DNA of 64,000 bases from Verrucomicrobiaceae bacterium (GTDB taxonomy: Bacteria; Verrucomicrobiota; Verrucomicrobiia; Opitutales; Intestinicryptomonadaceae). The notes beneath the pieces were generated by a model that was not told the origin of the DNA, did not search any database, and saw only the letters and a list, made by a program, of their open reading frames with translations. Made by a program: the position numbers and the translations under genes. How positions within the stretch are numbered: position 1 is the stretch's first letter; every line of letters begins with the position of its first letter. Location of the stretch: NCBI GenBank assembly GCA_015061955.1, contig SUVO01000008.1, positions 1 to 64,000 on the forward strand, written 5' to 3'. Shown one piece after another: positions 47,172 through 58,991 of the stretch.

Positions 47172-47271
47172 CACGCTTTATTAGCTTAGAAGCGAAAAAC
47201 AAGTAAGCAAAAATCAATTTCCCGCGTGAAAAATCAAGGGACATAAAAACCCCAAAAAAATCTCAGAGAGT

Positions 47272-50200
47272 ATGTCAGAAAGAGTAAACTTTGGAAAACT
47301 AAAGGAAGTATTGCCAATTCCTAATCTAATAGAAAATCAGATAAAAAGTTATTCTGATTTCTTACAAAAAGATGTGCCACCATCGGAACGAAAGATGGTC
47401 GGGCTTCACGCGGTCTTTAGCGAGATATTTCCGTTGGAAAGTTATGACGGAAAAAATAAGCTTGAGTACGTAAAATACGAGCTCAAACAACCTAAGCTTT
47501 CAGAAGTAGAATGTATTAAAGAAGGCGAAACATACGCTACTGCGTTGGAAGTAACATTCCGTATACGTCAGGGCGACCAAGCTCATGAAGAAGAAATTTA
47601 CATGGGCGATATCAATTTGATGACAGAAAGCGGAAGCTTTATTGTTAATGGTGCAGAACGTGTAGTTGTAAGTCAGTTGCACCGTAGTCCTGGTATTTGT
47701 TTCGAAGAAACAATGCATAGCTCGGATAAAATTTTGTATTCGTACCGTTTAATTCCAGACCGTGGTACATGGGTTGAAGTTCAGTTCGACCAAAACGACC
47801 TTCTCTATGTTTATATAGACCGTCGTCGCCGTAGAAGAAAGTTTTTGATAACAACATTACTCAGAGCGTTTGGTCATAGCTCGAATCAGCAGATTATCGA
47901 CTTGTTCTACAAGGTAGAAACATGGAAGGTTGCTGATGCTCTGAAGCGTGAAGACCTTTTCAGATATGTATTGGCAGAAGCCGTTTATAATGTTCGTGCA
48001 GATAAGAGTGTTGTTTTGTTGAAAGAATACGAAACACTTACAAAGCGCGCAGTGAACGAATTTAAAGATGCAGGTATTGAAGAAATCAAAGTTATTGATA
48101 CTACCGTTGACGATGGTGCAATAATCAGAGCTATCAAGAAAGATAAAACACGCAACGAAGAAGAGGCGTTGAAGTATATCTTCATGCAAATTCGTCCAGG
48201 CGAACCTGTAACAGCTGAAAATTCACGTGGTTTGTTCCGTAGAACACTTCGTGATGAAAAGCGTTATGATTTGGGAAAAGTTGGTCGTTTCAAGATTAAT
48301 CAGCGTTTAGGTTTGAATACTCCATTAGAAAAGCGTATTCTTACAAGTGAAGATATTGTTGAAGCAACAAAACAACTTTGCAAATTAAAGAAGGGCGAAG
48401 GCGTTATTGATGATATAGATAACCTCAGTAGCCGTCGTGTACGTACAGCTGGCGAATTGTTAGCCGGACAGTGCAGAATTGGTTTGGCAAAAACAGAAAA
48501 GAATATTCGTGAAAAGCTCGGTAGCTTAGAACAAGAAGACGATGTAAGAATTTCGCACTTGGTAAATTCTAAGACAATGACTTCGCAAATCCGCGATTTC
48601 TTTGCTCGCGATCAGCTTTCGCAGTTTATGGATCAAATCAATCCACTTTCGGAACTTACACATAAGCGTCGTTTGTCGGCATTGGGTAAGGGTGGTTTGA
48701 GCCGTGAACGTGCAGGTTTCGAAGTTCGCGACGTTCATGCATCGCACTATGGTAGAATTTGTCCGATTGAAACACCAGAAGGTCCAAATATTGGTTTGAT
48801 TAACTCGTTGTCGTCGTATGCACGTATTAATGAGTTTGGTTTCATCGAAACCCCATATAGAAAAGTACAAAACGGTAAAGTTTTGGATAAGATTGAGTAT
48901 TTGTCGGCCGATGATGAAGAAGGTAAGACAATTGCACAGGCAAATAGTGAAATTAAAGATGGTAAATTGGTTGGTCGCGTAACAGCAAGATGCTTCGATG
49001 AAGTAAGCGAAGTTGATCCAATGGACGTTGATTACATGGACGTATCGCCAAAGCAGTTGGTATCGGTTGCAGCAGGTTTGATTCCATTCCTTGAACACGA
49101 CGACGCTAACCGTGCTTTGATGGGTGCAAACATGCAACGTCAAGGGGTTCCACTTTTGCAAACACAAGCTCCATATGTAGGAACAGGTATTGAAGGAAGC
49201 GTTGCTAAAGACTCTAAGACAGTAGTGTTGTCGAAGAGCAAGGGTAAAGTAGCAAGTGTTGATGCAAAACGCGTTATCGTAACAAGCGATGGCTCATTGC
49301 CAGCAAAACGTGCAGGTGAAACTATAAAGACCGATGAAACAAAAGGTATTTATGTTTACGAATTGCGTAAGTTTATGCGTTCAAATAATTGCACATGCTT
49401 TACACAAAAGCCTGTTGTAAAGAAAGGTCAGTTTGTAAACGTTGGTACTGTAATTGCAGATGGTGCTGCAACAGAAGATGGCGAATTGGCTCTTGGTAAG
49501 AACGTGTTGGTAGCGTTTATGCCATGGAATGGTTACAACTTTGAAGACGCTATATTGCTTTCTGAAAAGTTGATTAAGAACGACGTATTTACATCAATCC
49601 ATATCGAAGATTACGAATGTACTGCAAGAGATACAAAGCTTGGTATGGAAGAAATCACACGCGATATTCCAAATGTTGGTGAAGATGCACTCAAGAATCT
49701 CGATTCTGAAGGTGTAATTCGCGTTGGTGCAGAAGTAAAGCCTGGTGATATTCTTGTTGGTAAGATTACACCAAAGAGCGAAACCGAGCTTGCTCCTGAA
49801 GAAAAGCTTTTGCGTGCTATCTTTGGTGAAAAAGCTAGCGATGTTAAGGATTCGTCGTTGACAGTTCCATCGGGTGTCAAGGGCATAATTATGGACGTTA
49901 AGGTCAATAGAAAATCGGAACAGGAAAATGAAAAACAAAATCCGAGTGATCGTCGTCGTCGCATAAGAAAAATTAACGAAAAGCATCGTAACGATACAAA
50001 GAATTTGCATGCTGAACTTACAGATGCGCTTTCAAATATTCTCTTGGGCGAAAAAATTCCACTTGATGTTCGTAATTCAGAAACAGGCGAAGTAATTATT
50101 CCACAAAATAGAAAAATTACAAAGACATTGCTCAGAAGTTTGGCTTCGGTACCAAATCAAATTGCAATTGATGCATCGCCAGTACGCAATAAGATAATGA

Positions 50201-51039
50201 ATATTGTTGAACAGTTCCAGTCGAAATTCCAAGAAATCGACAATGAACGCGATCGTCAGTTGTACTCGGTAGAAAGTGGTACTTCGAGCGAAAATAATGT
50301 AATTCGTTCGGTAAAAGTTTATATTGCAATTAAACGTAAGATTCAAGTTGGTGATAAGATGGCTGGTCGTCACGGTAACAAGGGTATTGTTGCTCGTATA
50401 GTTCCAGAAGAAGATATGCCATACTTGCCAGATGGTACACCAGTTGAAATCTGTTTGAATCCGATGGGTGTTCCTTCTCGAATGAACGTAGGTCAGGTTT
50501 TGGAAACTCACTTGGGTTGGGCATGTAAGAAGCTTGGTATAAAAGTAGCAACACCAATTTTCGATGGTATAAGCGAAAAGAATATTCGTGAATATTTGAC
50601 ACAATCGGGTATGCCTGAAAGTGGTAAGGTACGCCTTATCGATGGCTTAACAGGCGATTACTTCGACCAAGATGTTGTAGTAGGTTACATTTATATGATG
50701 AAGCTCAATCACCTTGTAGCTGATAAGATCCACGCACGTGCAGTTGGTCCATATAGCTTGATTACCCAACAGCCATTGGGTGGTAAAGCTCAGTATGGTG
50801 GTCAGCGTTTCGGGGAAATGGAAGTTTGGGCTCTTGAAGCGTATGGTGCAGCGTATATCTTGCAAGAATTGCTCACAGTTAAGTCTGACGACTTGCAGGG
50901 CAGAACAAAGATTTACGAACAGCTTGTTAAGGGTGATGGCTCGTTGCAGGCAGGAACACCACAGTCGTTCAATGTGTTGATGAAGGAAATTCAGGCATTA
51001 GGCTTGGATGTAAAACTCAGAAATAAAGACGACGAATAA
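47272..51039 (+). CDS. rpoB: RNA polymerase subunit beta
   Basis: A 1255-residue beta subunit, in the short size class lacking large lineage insertions. The cluster I region reads LSQFMDQINPLSELTHKRR with D454 (E. coli D516); relative to E. coli, N518 is I and P535 is K, natural variation without further inference. GRHGNKG and the C-terminal switch/clamp block (GGQRFGEMEVWALEAYGAA) are intact. Start ATG 47272; rpoC follows after 21 nt. Confidence 0.98.
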   Translation: MSERVNFGKLKEVLPIPNLIENQIKSYSDFLQKDVPPSERKMVGLHAVFSEIFPLESYDGKNKLEYVKYELKQPKLSEVECIKEGETYATALEVTFRIRQGDQAHEEEIYMGDINLMTESGSFIVNGAERVVVSQLHRSPGICFEETMHSSDKILYSYRLIPDRGTWVEVQFDQNDLLYVYIDRRRRRRKFLITTLLRAFGHSSNQQIIDLFYKVETWKVADALKREDLFRYVLAEAVYNVRADKSVVLLKEYETLTKRAVNEFKDAGIEEIKVIDTTVDDGAIIRAIKKDKTRNEEEALKYIFMQIRPGEPVTAENSRGLFRRTLRDEKRYDLGKVGRFKINQRLGLNTPLEKRILTSEDIVEATKQLCKLKKGEGVIDDIDNLSSRRVRTAGELLAGQCRIGLAKTEKNIREKLGSLEQEDDVRISHLVNSKTMTSQIRDFFARDQLSQFMDQINPLSELTHKRRLSALGKGGLSRERAGFEVRDVHASHYGRICPIETPEGPNIGLINSLSSYARINEFGFIETPYRKVQNGKVLDKIEYLSADDEEGKTIAQANSEIKDGKLVGRVTARCFDEVSEVDPMDVDYMDVSPKQLVSVAAGLIPFLEHDDANRALMGANMQRQGVPLLQTQAPYVGTGIEGSVAKDSKTVVLSKSKGKVASVDAKRVIVTSDGSLPAKRAGETIKTDETKGIYVYELRKFMRSNNCTCFTQKPVVKKGQFVNVGTVIADGAATEDGELALGKNVLVAFMPWNGYNFEDAILLSEKLIKNDVFTSIHIEDYECTARDTKLGMEEITRDIPNVGEDALKNLDSEGVIRVGAEVKPGDILVGKITPKSETELAPEEKLLRAIFGEKASDVKDSSLTVPSGVKGIIMDVKVNRKSEQENEKQNPSDRRRRIRKINEKHRNDTKNLHAELTDALSNILLGEKIPLDVRNSETGEVIIPQNRKITKTLLRSLASVPNQIAIDASPVRNKIMNIVEQFQSKFQEIDNERDRQLYSVESGTSSENNVIRSVKVYIAIKRKIQVGDKMAGRHGNKGIVARIVPEEDMPYLPDGTPVEICLNPMGVPSRMNVGQVLETHLGWACKKLGIKVATPIFDGISEKNIREYLTQSGMPESGKVRLIDGLTGDYFDQDVVVGYIYMMKLNHLVADKIHARAVGPYSLITQQPLGGKAQYGGQRFGEMEVWALEAYGAAYILQELLTVKSDDLQGRTKIYEQLVKGDGSLQAGTPQSFNVLMKEIQALGLDVKLRNKDDE

Positions 51040-51060
51040 TCTGGAAAAAGGAGTTTTTTT

Positions 51061-54000
51061 ATGGAAGAAAATACTACCACAAATCAAGCAAGAGAAGTCT
51101 TGGGCTTTGATAACGAGAAGCGTTTTGATTGCGTATCGATTGGTTTGGCATCGCCAGAAACAATCGTATCGTGGTCGCGCGGTGAGGTTAAGAATCCTGA
51201 AACAATCAATTACAGAACCTTTAAGCCCGAAGTTGGCGGTTTGTTTTGCCAAAAGATTTTCGGACCGGTGCGCGATTATGAGTGCGCTTGCGGTAAGTAC
51301 AAGAGAATAAGATTTAAGGATCAAGTTTGTGATCGTTGTGGTGTTGAAGTAACAACATCGCGTGTACGTCGTGAACGTATGGGTCATATTGAGTTGGCAG
51401 TGCCAGTAGCTCACATTTGGTTCTTGAAGAGTCTCCCAAGTCGTTTGGGTTTGATGTTGAATATGACATCAAAACAACTTGAAGCTGTTATTTATTACGA
51501 ACGTTATGTAGTGCTTGATAAACGTAATACATCCTTTGAAAATGGTCAGTTCTTAACAGAAGAAGAATATAGAACAGCAAAAGACCATGGTGATGATTTT
51601 GAAGCAAAAATGGGTGCAGATGCAATCTATGAAATGCTCAAGAACATCAATCTCGAAAAGCTCGAAGTTGAGCTTGTAGAGCAAATGAAAGTAACACGTT
51701 CAAAGCAAATAAAAAATAAGCTTTCAAAACGTTTGAAGCTAATACAGGGCTTTATACAAAGTAATTCGCGTCCAGAATGGATGATATTGAAAGTGTTGCC
51801 AGTTATTCCACCAGATTTGCGTCCGTTGGTACCATTAGAAGGTGGCAGATTTGCAACTAGTGATTTGAACGACCTTTATCGTCGAGTAATAAATCGTAAT
51901 AATCGTTTGAAGGCATTGCAGGCAATGAAAACACCTGATGTAATCTTGCACAACGAAATGAGAATGTTGCAAGAATCGGTAGATGCATTGTTTGATAATG
52001 GTCGTCATGGTCGTCCGGTAACAGGTGCTGGTAATAGAGAGTTAAAGAGTATTTCAAGTATGCTTAAGGGTAAGCAAGGTAGATTCCGTCAGAACTTGCT
52101 TGGTAAGCGTGTTGACTACTCTGGTCGTTCGGTTATTGTTATCGGTCCAGATTTAAAGTTGCATCAGTGTGGTTTGCCAAAGAAGATGGCACTTACATTG
52201 TTCGAACCATTTATCATTCGTCGTTTGAAAGAACTTGGCTTTGTACATACAGTACGTAGTGCAAGAAAGATGATTGAAAAGAAATCGCCAGAAGTTTGGG
52301 ATATTCTTGAAGAAGTAACAAAAGGGCATCCAGTAATGCTCAATCGTGCTCCAACACTTCACCGTCTTTCTATTCAGGCTTTTGAACCAGTGCTTATTGA
52401 AGGTGATGCTATTCGCTTGCACCCACTCGTTTGTGCAGCTTATAATGCTGACTTTGACGGTGACCAAATGGCTGTACACGTTCCACTTTCTATTGAAGCA
52501 ATCATGGAAGCAAAGTTGTTGATGTTGGCAAGTAATAACATCTTCTCGCCATCATCGGGTAAGCCAATTTTGACACCATCGCAAGACATTATTTTGGGTG
52601 TTTACTTCTTAACATACGAACCAAGTCTTAAGAAAGAAAAGGGCGAAAGAGTTCCATTGTTGGCATCGTTGCGCGAAGTATTGGGCGCACATGCCGAAGG
52701 TATGCTCCATTGGCACGATTGGATTGACTATGTAAATCCAGACTATGGTAAAGAAACCATCAATGGCGATGCTAATAAGAAGATTATTAGAACAACACCA
52801 GGTCGTGTAATATTTAATACAATATGGCCAGAAGGTATGGGCTTTGTAAACGGATTGGTATCTAAAGGTAAGCTTTCTGAGTTGATTTTGGATACATTTA
52901 ATATCTGTGGTAGAATGGATAGTGCTCCAGTACTCGATAAGCTCAAGGCTTTAGGTTTCCGTACAGCTACATTGGCAGGTATTTCAATCGGTATTGGCGA
53001 CATGAATATTCCAGCCGAGAAGAAAGATATTGTAGATGCAGCACGTGCTAAGATTAAGTCGGTAGAGTCGGAATATAGCATGGGTACAATTACTAAGGGT
53101 GAACGTTCAAATAAAGTTATCGATATTTGGAACGTAGCTACAGAAGAAATTGCAAAGAAAGCGTTCGAAAACCTTAAGAGAGTTCCAGAAAAGACATTTG
53201 GCCGTCAGCATATCAATCCAGTTTATGTGTTGATGGATTCAGGTGCTCGTGGTAATAAAGCGCAGGTTCGTCAGCTTTGTGGTGCTCGTGGTTTGATGGC
53301 TAAGCCAAACGGTGAAATTATTGAACGTCCAATTTTGTCGTCGTTCCGTGAAGGTTTGAGCGTGCACGAATACTTTATTTCAACACACGGTGCTCGTAAA
53401 GGTTTGGCTGATACAGCTCTTAAAACAGCTGACGCTGGTTATATGACCAGAAAACTTTGCGACGTTGCAATGGACGTTATTATTGCTGAAGAAGACGATG
53501 GAAATCGTGAAGGTATCACAAAGCGCGCTATCTACGATGGCGACGATGAAATTGTACCATTGCGCGATAGAATTATTGGTCGTTGTTCAAGTAATGATAT
53601 TGTTGACCCAACAAATCCATCAGAATTCATAGTAAAATCTGGTGAAATTATTACCGAAGAAATTGCAAAGAGAATAGACCTTGTTGGTTTGTCGGAAGTA
53701 AAGGTAATGAGTCCTATTACTCACCTCAAACGCAATTCAATATCGGCAAAAGCTTATGGTATTGACCCATCTACACAAAAACTTGTAGAGCGTGGTACGG
53801 CAGTAGGTATTATAGCAGCACAGTCTATTGGTGAACCTGGTACACAGCTTACTATGAGAACCTTCCACGTTGGTGGTGTTGCTCAGGCAGTTAAAGCTCC
53901 AGAAATTAAGGTTAAGAATGATGGTATAATTAAGTATGAGGGCTTGCGTAGCGTTCAGCTCAATTATCAAGATCCAGCAACAGGTAAACCATTGTCGACA

Positions 54001-55227
54001 AACGTTGTTCTTAATAAAACAGGTTTGGTAAAGATTTTCGACGAAGATAATAAAGAGCTCGAAAATTATAAGATTGTACAAGGTGCAATGATATCGGTAA
54101 ACGATGGAGATGCCGTAAAGCGTGGTCAGTTGATAGCTCGTTGGGACCCACATAGTGTGCCAATTTTGTCTGATAAGGCAGGTGTAGCTAAGTATAAAGA
54201 TATGACCGACGGTATTACATATCGTAGCGATTTCGACTCTGCAACAGGTCGTAGCACAATAGTAATTACTGATCACAAAGAAGACCTCGATCCATGTATC
54301 GAAATTTGGGATACAAAGGTTGATAAAGAAAAACCAATTGGTATTTTCAAGATTCCAACAGGTGCTCAGGTTAATGTTGAAGATGGTCAGAAAGTAGTTT
54401 CAGGTATGGTTATTGCTAAGACACCTCGTTCTGCTGCAAAAACACAAGATATTACAGGTGGTTTGCCTCGTGTATCTGAGTTGTTTGAAGCACGTCGTCC
54501 AAAGGATGCTGCAGAAATGGCTCGTATAGCAGGTAAGGTTGTTGAAGGCAAAACTATCCGCAAGAAGAAGATTATTGAAATTCATAACGAAGAAAAAGAC
54601 CTCGTTGAAAAACACTTAATTCCAGCAAATAAGCGTATAGTTGTTCAAGAAGGCGAATACGTTGAAGCTGGTCAGCCATTGACTGATGGTGGTTTTGATC
54701 CGAAGGAAATCCTTGAAATTAAGGGTAAAGAATCGGTACAAGAACATATCTTGTGCGAAATTCAGAAGGTTTACCGTTCGCAAGGTGTTACAATTAACGA
54801 TAAGCACATTGAAGTTATTATTTCGAGAATGCTCCGTAAGGTAAAAGTTGTTGATACTGGCGACTCAGATTATTTCTGGGGTGAACAGGTTGACGGTTAT
54901 GAATTTGAAGAAAATAATAAACGCATTGAAGAAGCTGGTGGTAATGTTGCAAAGTGTGAGCCTATACTCTTGGGTATAACAAAGGCATCTCTTGAAACTG
55001 AAAGCTTCATTAGTGCAGCATCGTTCCAAGAAACAACAAAGGTTCTCACAGAAGCCGCAACATTGGGTAAGGTTGACGATCTTACAGGTTTCAAGGAAAA
55101 TGTCATTATGGGTAATCTAATTCCAGCAGGTACTGGTTTGTTGGCATATCGCCGATTGAAAGTTGGTACAAATGCTCCAGAATTGGAAGACGAAATAGAA
55201 GACATTTTTGTAGAAGAAAATCAGTAG
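51061..55227 (+). CDS. rpoC: RNA polymerase subunit beta' lacking the second zinc site
   Basis: A 1388-residue beta' subunit. The first zinc site is intact (C75, C77, C90, C93). The catalytic NADFDGDQ has D464, D466 and D468 for magnesium. The bridge and trigger regions ([33 protein letters not shown]) are present. The second zinc site is gone: the four cysteines of E. coli (814, 888, 895, 898) are D813, H888, S895 and A898, in a region otherwise well aligned ([17 protein letters not shown]). Start ATG 51061 after AAAAGGAG. Confidence 0.98.
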   Translation: MEENTTTNQAREVLGFDNEKRFDCVSIGLASPETIVSWSRGEVKNPETINYRTFKPEVGGLFCQKIFGPVRDYECACGKYKRIRFKDQVCDRCGVEVTTSRVRRERMGHIELAVPVAHIWFLKSLPSRLGLMLNMTSKQLEAVIYYERYVVLDKRNTSFENGQFLTEEEYRTAKDHGDDFEAKMGADAIYEMLKNINLEKLEVELVEQMKVTRSKQIKNKLSKRLKLIQGFIQSNSRPEWMILKVLPVIPPDLRPLVPLEGGRFATSDLNDLYRRVINRNNRLKALQAMKTPDVILHNEMRMLQESVDALFDNGRHGRPVTGAGNRELKSISSMLKGKQGRFRQNLLGKRVDYSGRSVIVIGPDLKLHQCGLPKKMALTLFEPFIIRRLKELGFVHTVRSARKMIEKKSPEVWDILEEVTKGHPVMLNRAPTLHRLSIQAFEPVLIEGDAIRLHPLVCAAYNADFDGDQMAVHVPLSIEAIMEAKLLMLASNNIFSPSSGKPILTPSQDIILGVYFLTYEPSLKKEKGERVPLLASLREVLGAHAEGMLHWHDWIDYVNPDYGKETINGDANKKIIRTTPGRVIFNTIWPEGMGFVNGLVSKGKLSELILDTFNICGRMDSAPVLDKLKALGFRTATLAGISIGIGDMNIPAEKKDIVDAARAKIKSVESEYSMGTITKGERSNKVIDIWNVATEEIAKKAFENLKRVPEKTFGRQHINPVYVLMDSGARGNKAQVRQLCGARGLMAKPNGEIIERPILSSFREGLSVHEYFISTHGARKGLADTALKTADAGYMTRKLCDVAMDVIIAEEDDGNREGITKRAIYDGDDEIVPLRDRIIGRCSSNDIVDPTNPSEFIVKSGEIITEEIAKRIDLVGLSEVKVMSPITHLKRNSISAKAYGIDPSTQKLVERGTAVGIIAAQSIGEPGTQLTMRTFHVGGVAQAVKAPEIKVKNDGIIKYEGLRSVQLNYQDPATGKPLSTNVVLNKTGLVKIFDEDNKELENYKIVQGAMISVNDGDAVKRGQLIARWDPHSVPILSDKAGVAKYKDMTDGITYRSDFDSATGRSTIVITDHKEDLDPCIEIWDTKVDKEKPIGIFKIPTGAQVNVEDGQKVVSGMVIAKTPRSAAKTQDITGGLPRVSELFEARRPKDAAEMARIAGKVVEGKTIRKKKIIEIHNEEKDLVEKHLIPANKRIVVQEGEYVEAGQPLTDGGFDPKEILEIKGKESVQEHILCEIQKVYRSQGVTINDKHIEVIISRMLRKVKVVDTGDSDYFWGEQVDGYEFEENNKRIEEAGGNVAKCEPILLGITKASLETESFISAASFQETTKVLTEAATLGKVDDLTGFKENVIMGNLIPAGTGLLAYRRLKVGTNAPELEDEIEDIFVEENQ

Positions 55228-55391
55228 CTTTCTGCGAGTTTGCTTTTACGATTTTAACCGAACCTCGCTCTTAAAAAAGAAGGGCGAGGTAGTCGTTAAG
55301 AGATTAACAAATTCGTATTTTATATAGATATTTTTGTAAAAAGAATGTCTATTTGGTAAAAATATTAAAAAAATTAAATAAAAAACTTGCT

Positions 55392-55431
55392 AAAGAGAAA
55401 ATGTTTCATACATTTTCTACTCTTTCTTTTT
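55392..55431 (+). terminator. terminator- or attenuator-like hairpin before rpsL
   Basis: AAAGAGAAAATG (55392-55403) pairs with CATTTTC...CTCTTT (55411-55425), with a 3-nt bulge, followed by a T-rich tail ending 14 nt before the rpsL ATG. A second stem CCTCGC...GCGAGG lies upstream near 55264-55289. There is no room for a promoter between the hairpin and rpsL, so it is likely an attenuator or processing signal in the 218-nt rpoC-rpsL gap. Confidence 0.5.
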
Positions 55432-55445
55432 AATAAATAATAAAT

Positions 55446-55826
55446 ATGCCTACAATTAATCAATTAGTTCGCAAGCCAAGAACCCTCGTTAAAGCTAAGA
55501 CGAAGGCTCCTGCGCTCAAAGCAAATCCGTTTCGCCGTGGTGTGTGCGTTCAGGTAATGACCAGAACGCCAAAGAAACCTAATTCGGCGATTCGTAAAGT
55601 GGCGAAGGTACGCCTCACTTCAGGATATGAAGTTATTGCGTACATTCCAGACGAAGGTCACTCACTTCAGGAACACAGTGTTGTTCTCGTTAGAGGTGGT
55701 CGTGTTAAGGACCTTCCTGGTGTTCGTTACCACATAGTTCGTGGTTCGTTGGACTGCATGGGAGTTGAAAAACGCCGTCGTAGTCGTTCGAAGTACGGTG
55801 TAAAACGTCCAAAGGATAAGAAATAA
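55446..55826 (+). CDS. rpsL: 30S ribosomal protein S12
   Basis: A 126-residue S12 of the decoding centre. [17 protein letters not shown] with K43/K44 and [26 protein letters not shown] regions are standard. No upstream Shine-Dalgarno sequence is visible; the leader is A/T only. First gene of the str cluster, following rpoC by 218 nt. Confidence 0.97.
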   Translation: MPTINQLVRKPRTLVKAKTKAPALKANPFRRGVCVQVMTRTPKKPNSAIRKVAKVRLTSGYEVIAYIPDEGHSLQEHSVVLVRGGRVKDLPGVRYHIVRGSLDCMGVEKRRRSRSKYGVKRPKDKK

Positions 55827-55858
55827 TATTTTAACAATAAAAAATAAGGCGAAAAAAT

Positions 55859-56332
55859 ATGTCACGCAGACACAGAGCTGAAAAAAGAGAACGTATTCCA
55901 GATTCTCGCTATAATAGTACATTAGTAAGCCATCTCATCAATATGGTGATGCAAGATGGTAAGAAAACAGTTGCAGAACGCATCGTTTACGGAGCAATTG
56001 AGCTCGTAAGCGAAAAACTCGAGAAGGGTAACCCAATTGATTTGTTGATAGGCGCATTGGAAAATATTCGCCCAAAGCTCGAAGTTAAAAGCCGTCGTGT
56101 AGGTGGTGCAACTTATCAGGTACCAGTAGAAGTATCGTTTGATCGTCAACAAACACTCGCATTCCGTTGGCTCATCGAAGCAGCAAGTTCAAGAAAGGGT
56201 GTTTCAATGGCAAAAGCATTGGCAGCAGAGTTGGTTGACGCTTATAACAACACAGGTACAGTTGTAAAGAAGCGTGAAGACGTTCATAAGATGGCGCAGT
56301 CGAACAGAGCGTTCGCACATTTGCGTTGGTGA
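55859..56332 (+). CDS. rpsG: 30S ribosomal protein S7
   Basis: A 157-residue S7 that nucleates the 30S head. GNPIDLLIGALENIRPKLEVKSRRVGGATYQVPVEV-type family blocks are present (RRVGGATYQVPVEV, then RWLIEAASSRKG) and the C-terminus ends AHLRW. S7 is a known translational repressor of the str operon in E. coli; whether it is here cannot be read. Confidence 0.97.
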   Translation: MSRRHRAEKRERIPDSRYNSTLVSHLINMVMQDGKKTVAERIVYGAIELVSEKLEKGNPIDLLIGALENIRPKLEVKSRRVGGATYQVPVEVSFDRQQTLAFRWLIEAASSRKGVSMAKALAAELVDAYNNTGTVVKKREDVHKMAQSNRAFAHLRW

Positions 56333-56362
56333 TCTCAATTTAATTAGAAAGTTTACTAAGAC

Positions 56363-58519
56363 ATGGCAAACTTATCAGAAAAAAATTCGCCGAATAGACC
56401 AAGACCGTTGGAATATACAAGAAACATCGGTATCTCGGCTCATATCGACGCAGGTAAAACTACATGTTCAGAACGTATTTTGTTCTATACAGGTGTTGTG
56501 CATAAGCTTGGTGAAGTTCACGAAGGTACAGCAGTAACAGACTGGATGGAACAGGAACGTGAACGTGGTATTACAATTACATCGTCGGCTATTTCGTGTA
56601 ACTGGAAAACAAAAGAAGGCCCATTTGCTGGTATCGATCATCAAATCAACCTCATCGACACTCCAGGACACGTTGACTTTACAGCTGAAGTAGAACGTTC
56701 GTTGCGTGTTCTCGACGGTGCTATTGCAGTATTCTGTGCAGTAGCAGGTGTACAACCACAGTCAGAAACTGTATGGCGTCAGATGAACAAGTACAGTGTA
56801 CCTCGTATTGCATTCATCAATAAGATGGATAGAACAGGTGCCGACTTCTACGGAGCAGTTGAAGATATTAAGACAAAGCTCAATGGTAATCCACATCCAT
56901 TGTTCTTGCCAATAGGTTCAGAAGATCAGCTCAAGGGTCTCATCGACCTCGTAGCAATGAAAGCTTATGTTTATGATGAAGCTGACCCACAAGGTATGAA
57001 GTACGATACAGTTGAAATTCCTGCAGAATATAAGGAAAAGGCTGAACAGTACAGAGCTGAACTCATTGAAGCAGTTGCAGATTTTGATGATAATATAATG
57101 GAACGCTTCCTCGAAGGCGAAACAAACTTCACAGAAGACGAATTGCGTCTTGGTATCCGTAAGGCTACAATGACACGCGAATTTGTTGGTGTAGTTCCAG
57201 GATCTGCTTTCAAGAATAAGGGTGTTCAAATGCTTCTCGATGCAGTAGTACACTACTTGCCAAGTCCACTCGACGTACCACCAATTAAGGCTTATGCAGA
57301 AGATGATGAAGATACACCATCTTTGGAAATTGTACCAGATGACTTTGCAGCACCAACAGCATTGGCATTTAAATTGTGGAGTGACCCATTCGTAGGTAAA
57401 TTGGTATTTATCCGTGTTTATAGTGGTTGCGTAAAGAAGGGTATGTCGATTTACAATCCACGTTCGCGTAAGTCGGAACGTATTTCGCGTTTGCTCATTA
57501 TTAAGGCAGACAAGCGTGATGATATAGAAGAAGCATACTCAGGTGCTATTTGTGCAATTATTGGTGCAAAGGATATCGTAACAGGTGATACACTCTGTGA
57601 TAGAGAACACGAAGTTCGTTTGGAACCACCTACATTCCCAGAACCAGTTATCGCAATGAGCATTGAGCCAAATAGTAAAGCTGACCAAGAAAAGCTTTCA
57701 ATTGCATTGCAACGTTTGGCTGAAGAAGACCCAACTTTCGTGGTTACAACAGACCAAGAAACAGGTCAGACACTCATCGCAGGTATGGGCGAGTTGCACC
57801 TCGATATTATTAGAGACCGTCTCTTTAGAGAGTTCAAGGTTGAAGCCGCATCGGGTAAGCCACAGATTGCATACAGAGAAACAATCACAAAGACTGCTCA
57901 TGGTGTAGGTAAATTCGTACGTCAGTCGGGTGGTCGTGGTCAGTATGGTCATGCTGAAATTGATATTGAACCACTCGAAAAGGGTAAGCATTACGAATTC
58001 ATTAACGAAATCGTTGGTGGTGTAATTCCAAAGGAATATATAAAGCCAACAGAAGAAGGTATCAAGGAAGCTATGATAAACGGTGTAGTAGCTGGTTATC
58101 CGGTAGTAGACGTAAAGGTACGCTTGGTATTTGGTTCGTATCACGAAGTTGACTCTTCAGAAATGGCATTTAAGATGGCAGGTATCTTTGCGTTTAAGGA
58201 TGCTATGAAGAATGCAAACCCAATCTTGTTGGAACCAATCATGAAGGTAGAAGTAACAACACCAAATGAATATCAAGGTGATGTTATGGGCGATATTAAT
58301 CGTCGTCGTGGTCAAGTTCAAGGTATGGAAACAAAGGGTAACGATACAGTTATTTCAGCATATGTTCCACTTGAAACAATGTTTGGCTATGCTACAGACG
58401 TTCGTTCGCTCTCAAGTGGTCGTGCATCGTATTCTATGACACCAGACCACTTTGAACAAGTACCTGCTAATGTCTTGAAGATTGTTCAAGAAGGTGCAGC
58501 ACGTAAAACACAGAGATAA
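56363..58519 (+). CDS. fusA: elongation factor G
   Basis: A 718-residue translocase GTPase. G1 is [10 protein letters not shown]3 is DTPGHVDF and G4 is NKMD; the later domains contain [17 protein letters not shown] and [10 protein letters not shown], and the C-terminal end is intact. Length is slightly above the usual ~700. An N-terminal extension ([19 protein letters not shown]) precedes the G domain. The start follows an A-rich leader 30 nt after rpsG. Confidence 0.98.
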   Translation: MANLSEKNSPNRPRPLEYTRNIGISAHIDAGKTTCSERILFYTGVVHKLGEVHEGTAVTDWMEQERERGITITSSAISCNWKTKEGPFAGIDHQINLIDTPGHVDFTAEVERSLRVLDGAIAVFCAVAGVQPQSETVWRQMNKYSVPRIAFINKMDRTGADFYGAVEDIKTKLNGNPHPLFLPIGSEDQLKGLIDLVAMKAYVYDEADPQGMKYDTVEIPAEYKEKAEQYRAELIEAVADFDDNIMERFLEGETNFTEDELRLGIRKATMTREFVGVVPGSAFKNKGVQMLLDAVVHYLPSPLDVPPIKAYAEDDEDTPSLEIVPDDFAAPTALAFKLWSDPFVGKLVFIRVYSGCVKKGMSIYNPRSRKSERISRLLIIKADKRDDIEEAYSGAICAIIGAKDIVTGDTLCDREHEVRLEPPTFPEPVIAMSIEPNSKADQEKLSIALQRLAEEDPTFVVTTDQETGQTLIAGMGELHLDIIRDRLFREFKVEAASGKPQIAYRETITKTAHGVGKFVRQSGGRGQYGHAEIDIEPLEKGKHYEFINEIVGGVIPKEYIKPTEEGIKEAMINGVVAGYPVVDVKVRLVFGSYHEVDSSEMAFKMAGIFAFKDAMKNANPILLEPIMKVEVTTPNEYQGDVMGDINRRRGQVQGMETKGNDTVISAYVPLETMFGYATDVRSLSSGRASYSMTPDHFEQVPANVLKIVQEGAARKTQR

Positions 58520-58539
58520 TAATTTTGAAAGATAAAAAT

Positions 58540-58848
58540 ATGGCTACTCAGAGAATTAGAATTAAACTCAAGGGCTACGATTTCCGCACTATCGACCAGA
58601 GCGCTGGTGATATCGTTGAAACCGCAAAGAGAACAGGTGCAAGAGTATCAGGTCCAGTACCTCTTCCAACAAAAATCGAGAAGTATTCGGTAAATCGCTC
58701 GGTACACGTTGACAAGAAGAGTATGGAGCAGTTTGAACTTCGCACTCACAAGCGTTTGATTGATATAGTCAATCCAACACCAAGCACAGTTGATGAACTT
58801 AAAAAGCTCAACTTGCCAAGTGGTGTAGATATTACAATTAACGTTTAA
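58540..58848 (+). CDS. rpsJ: 30S ribosomal protein S10
   Basis: A 102-residue S10, also the NusE antitermination partner of Nus[26 protein letters not shown] and [20 protein letters not shown]-type signatures are present ([16 protein letters not shown]). I chose ATG 58540 (normal length); a TTG at 58525 adds five residues. It follows fusA by 20 nt without an intervening tuf. The next gene is more than 370 nt away, unlike most S10 operons. Confidence 0.97.
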   Translation: MATQRIRIKLKGYDFRTIDQSAGDIVETAKRTGARVSGPVPLPTKIEKYSVNRSVHVDKKSMEQFELRTHKRLIDIVNPTPSTVDELKKLNLPSGVDITINV

Positions 58849-58857
58849 GTTATATAA

Positions 58858-58899
58858 CCCCTTAAAATGATGAAGGTAAAACTTTTGATTTTTAAGGGG
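58858..58899 (+). terminator. stem-loop after rpsJ
   Basis: CCCCTTAAAA (58858-58867) pairs perfectly with TTTTAAGGGG (58890-58899) across a 22-nt loop. No T run follows; a second stem, ATATTCC/GGAAATAT near 58902-58925, comes right after. It may stabilise the upstream mRNA rather than terminate it. Confidence 0.5.
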
Positions 58900-58991
58900 A
58901 ATATTCCTATAAAAAAGGAAATATCTTTAAAAAAATTTAATAAATCGGTGAGAGCGTAAGCTTGCATCTTTTCTATATAAGACAAATTTAG

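Noticed and set aside
48631-48700. Substitutions in the RpoB cluster I region as a resistance signature
   Set aside because: The main positions (D516, H526, S531 equivalents) are wild type; the differing residues are more simply natural lineage variation.
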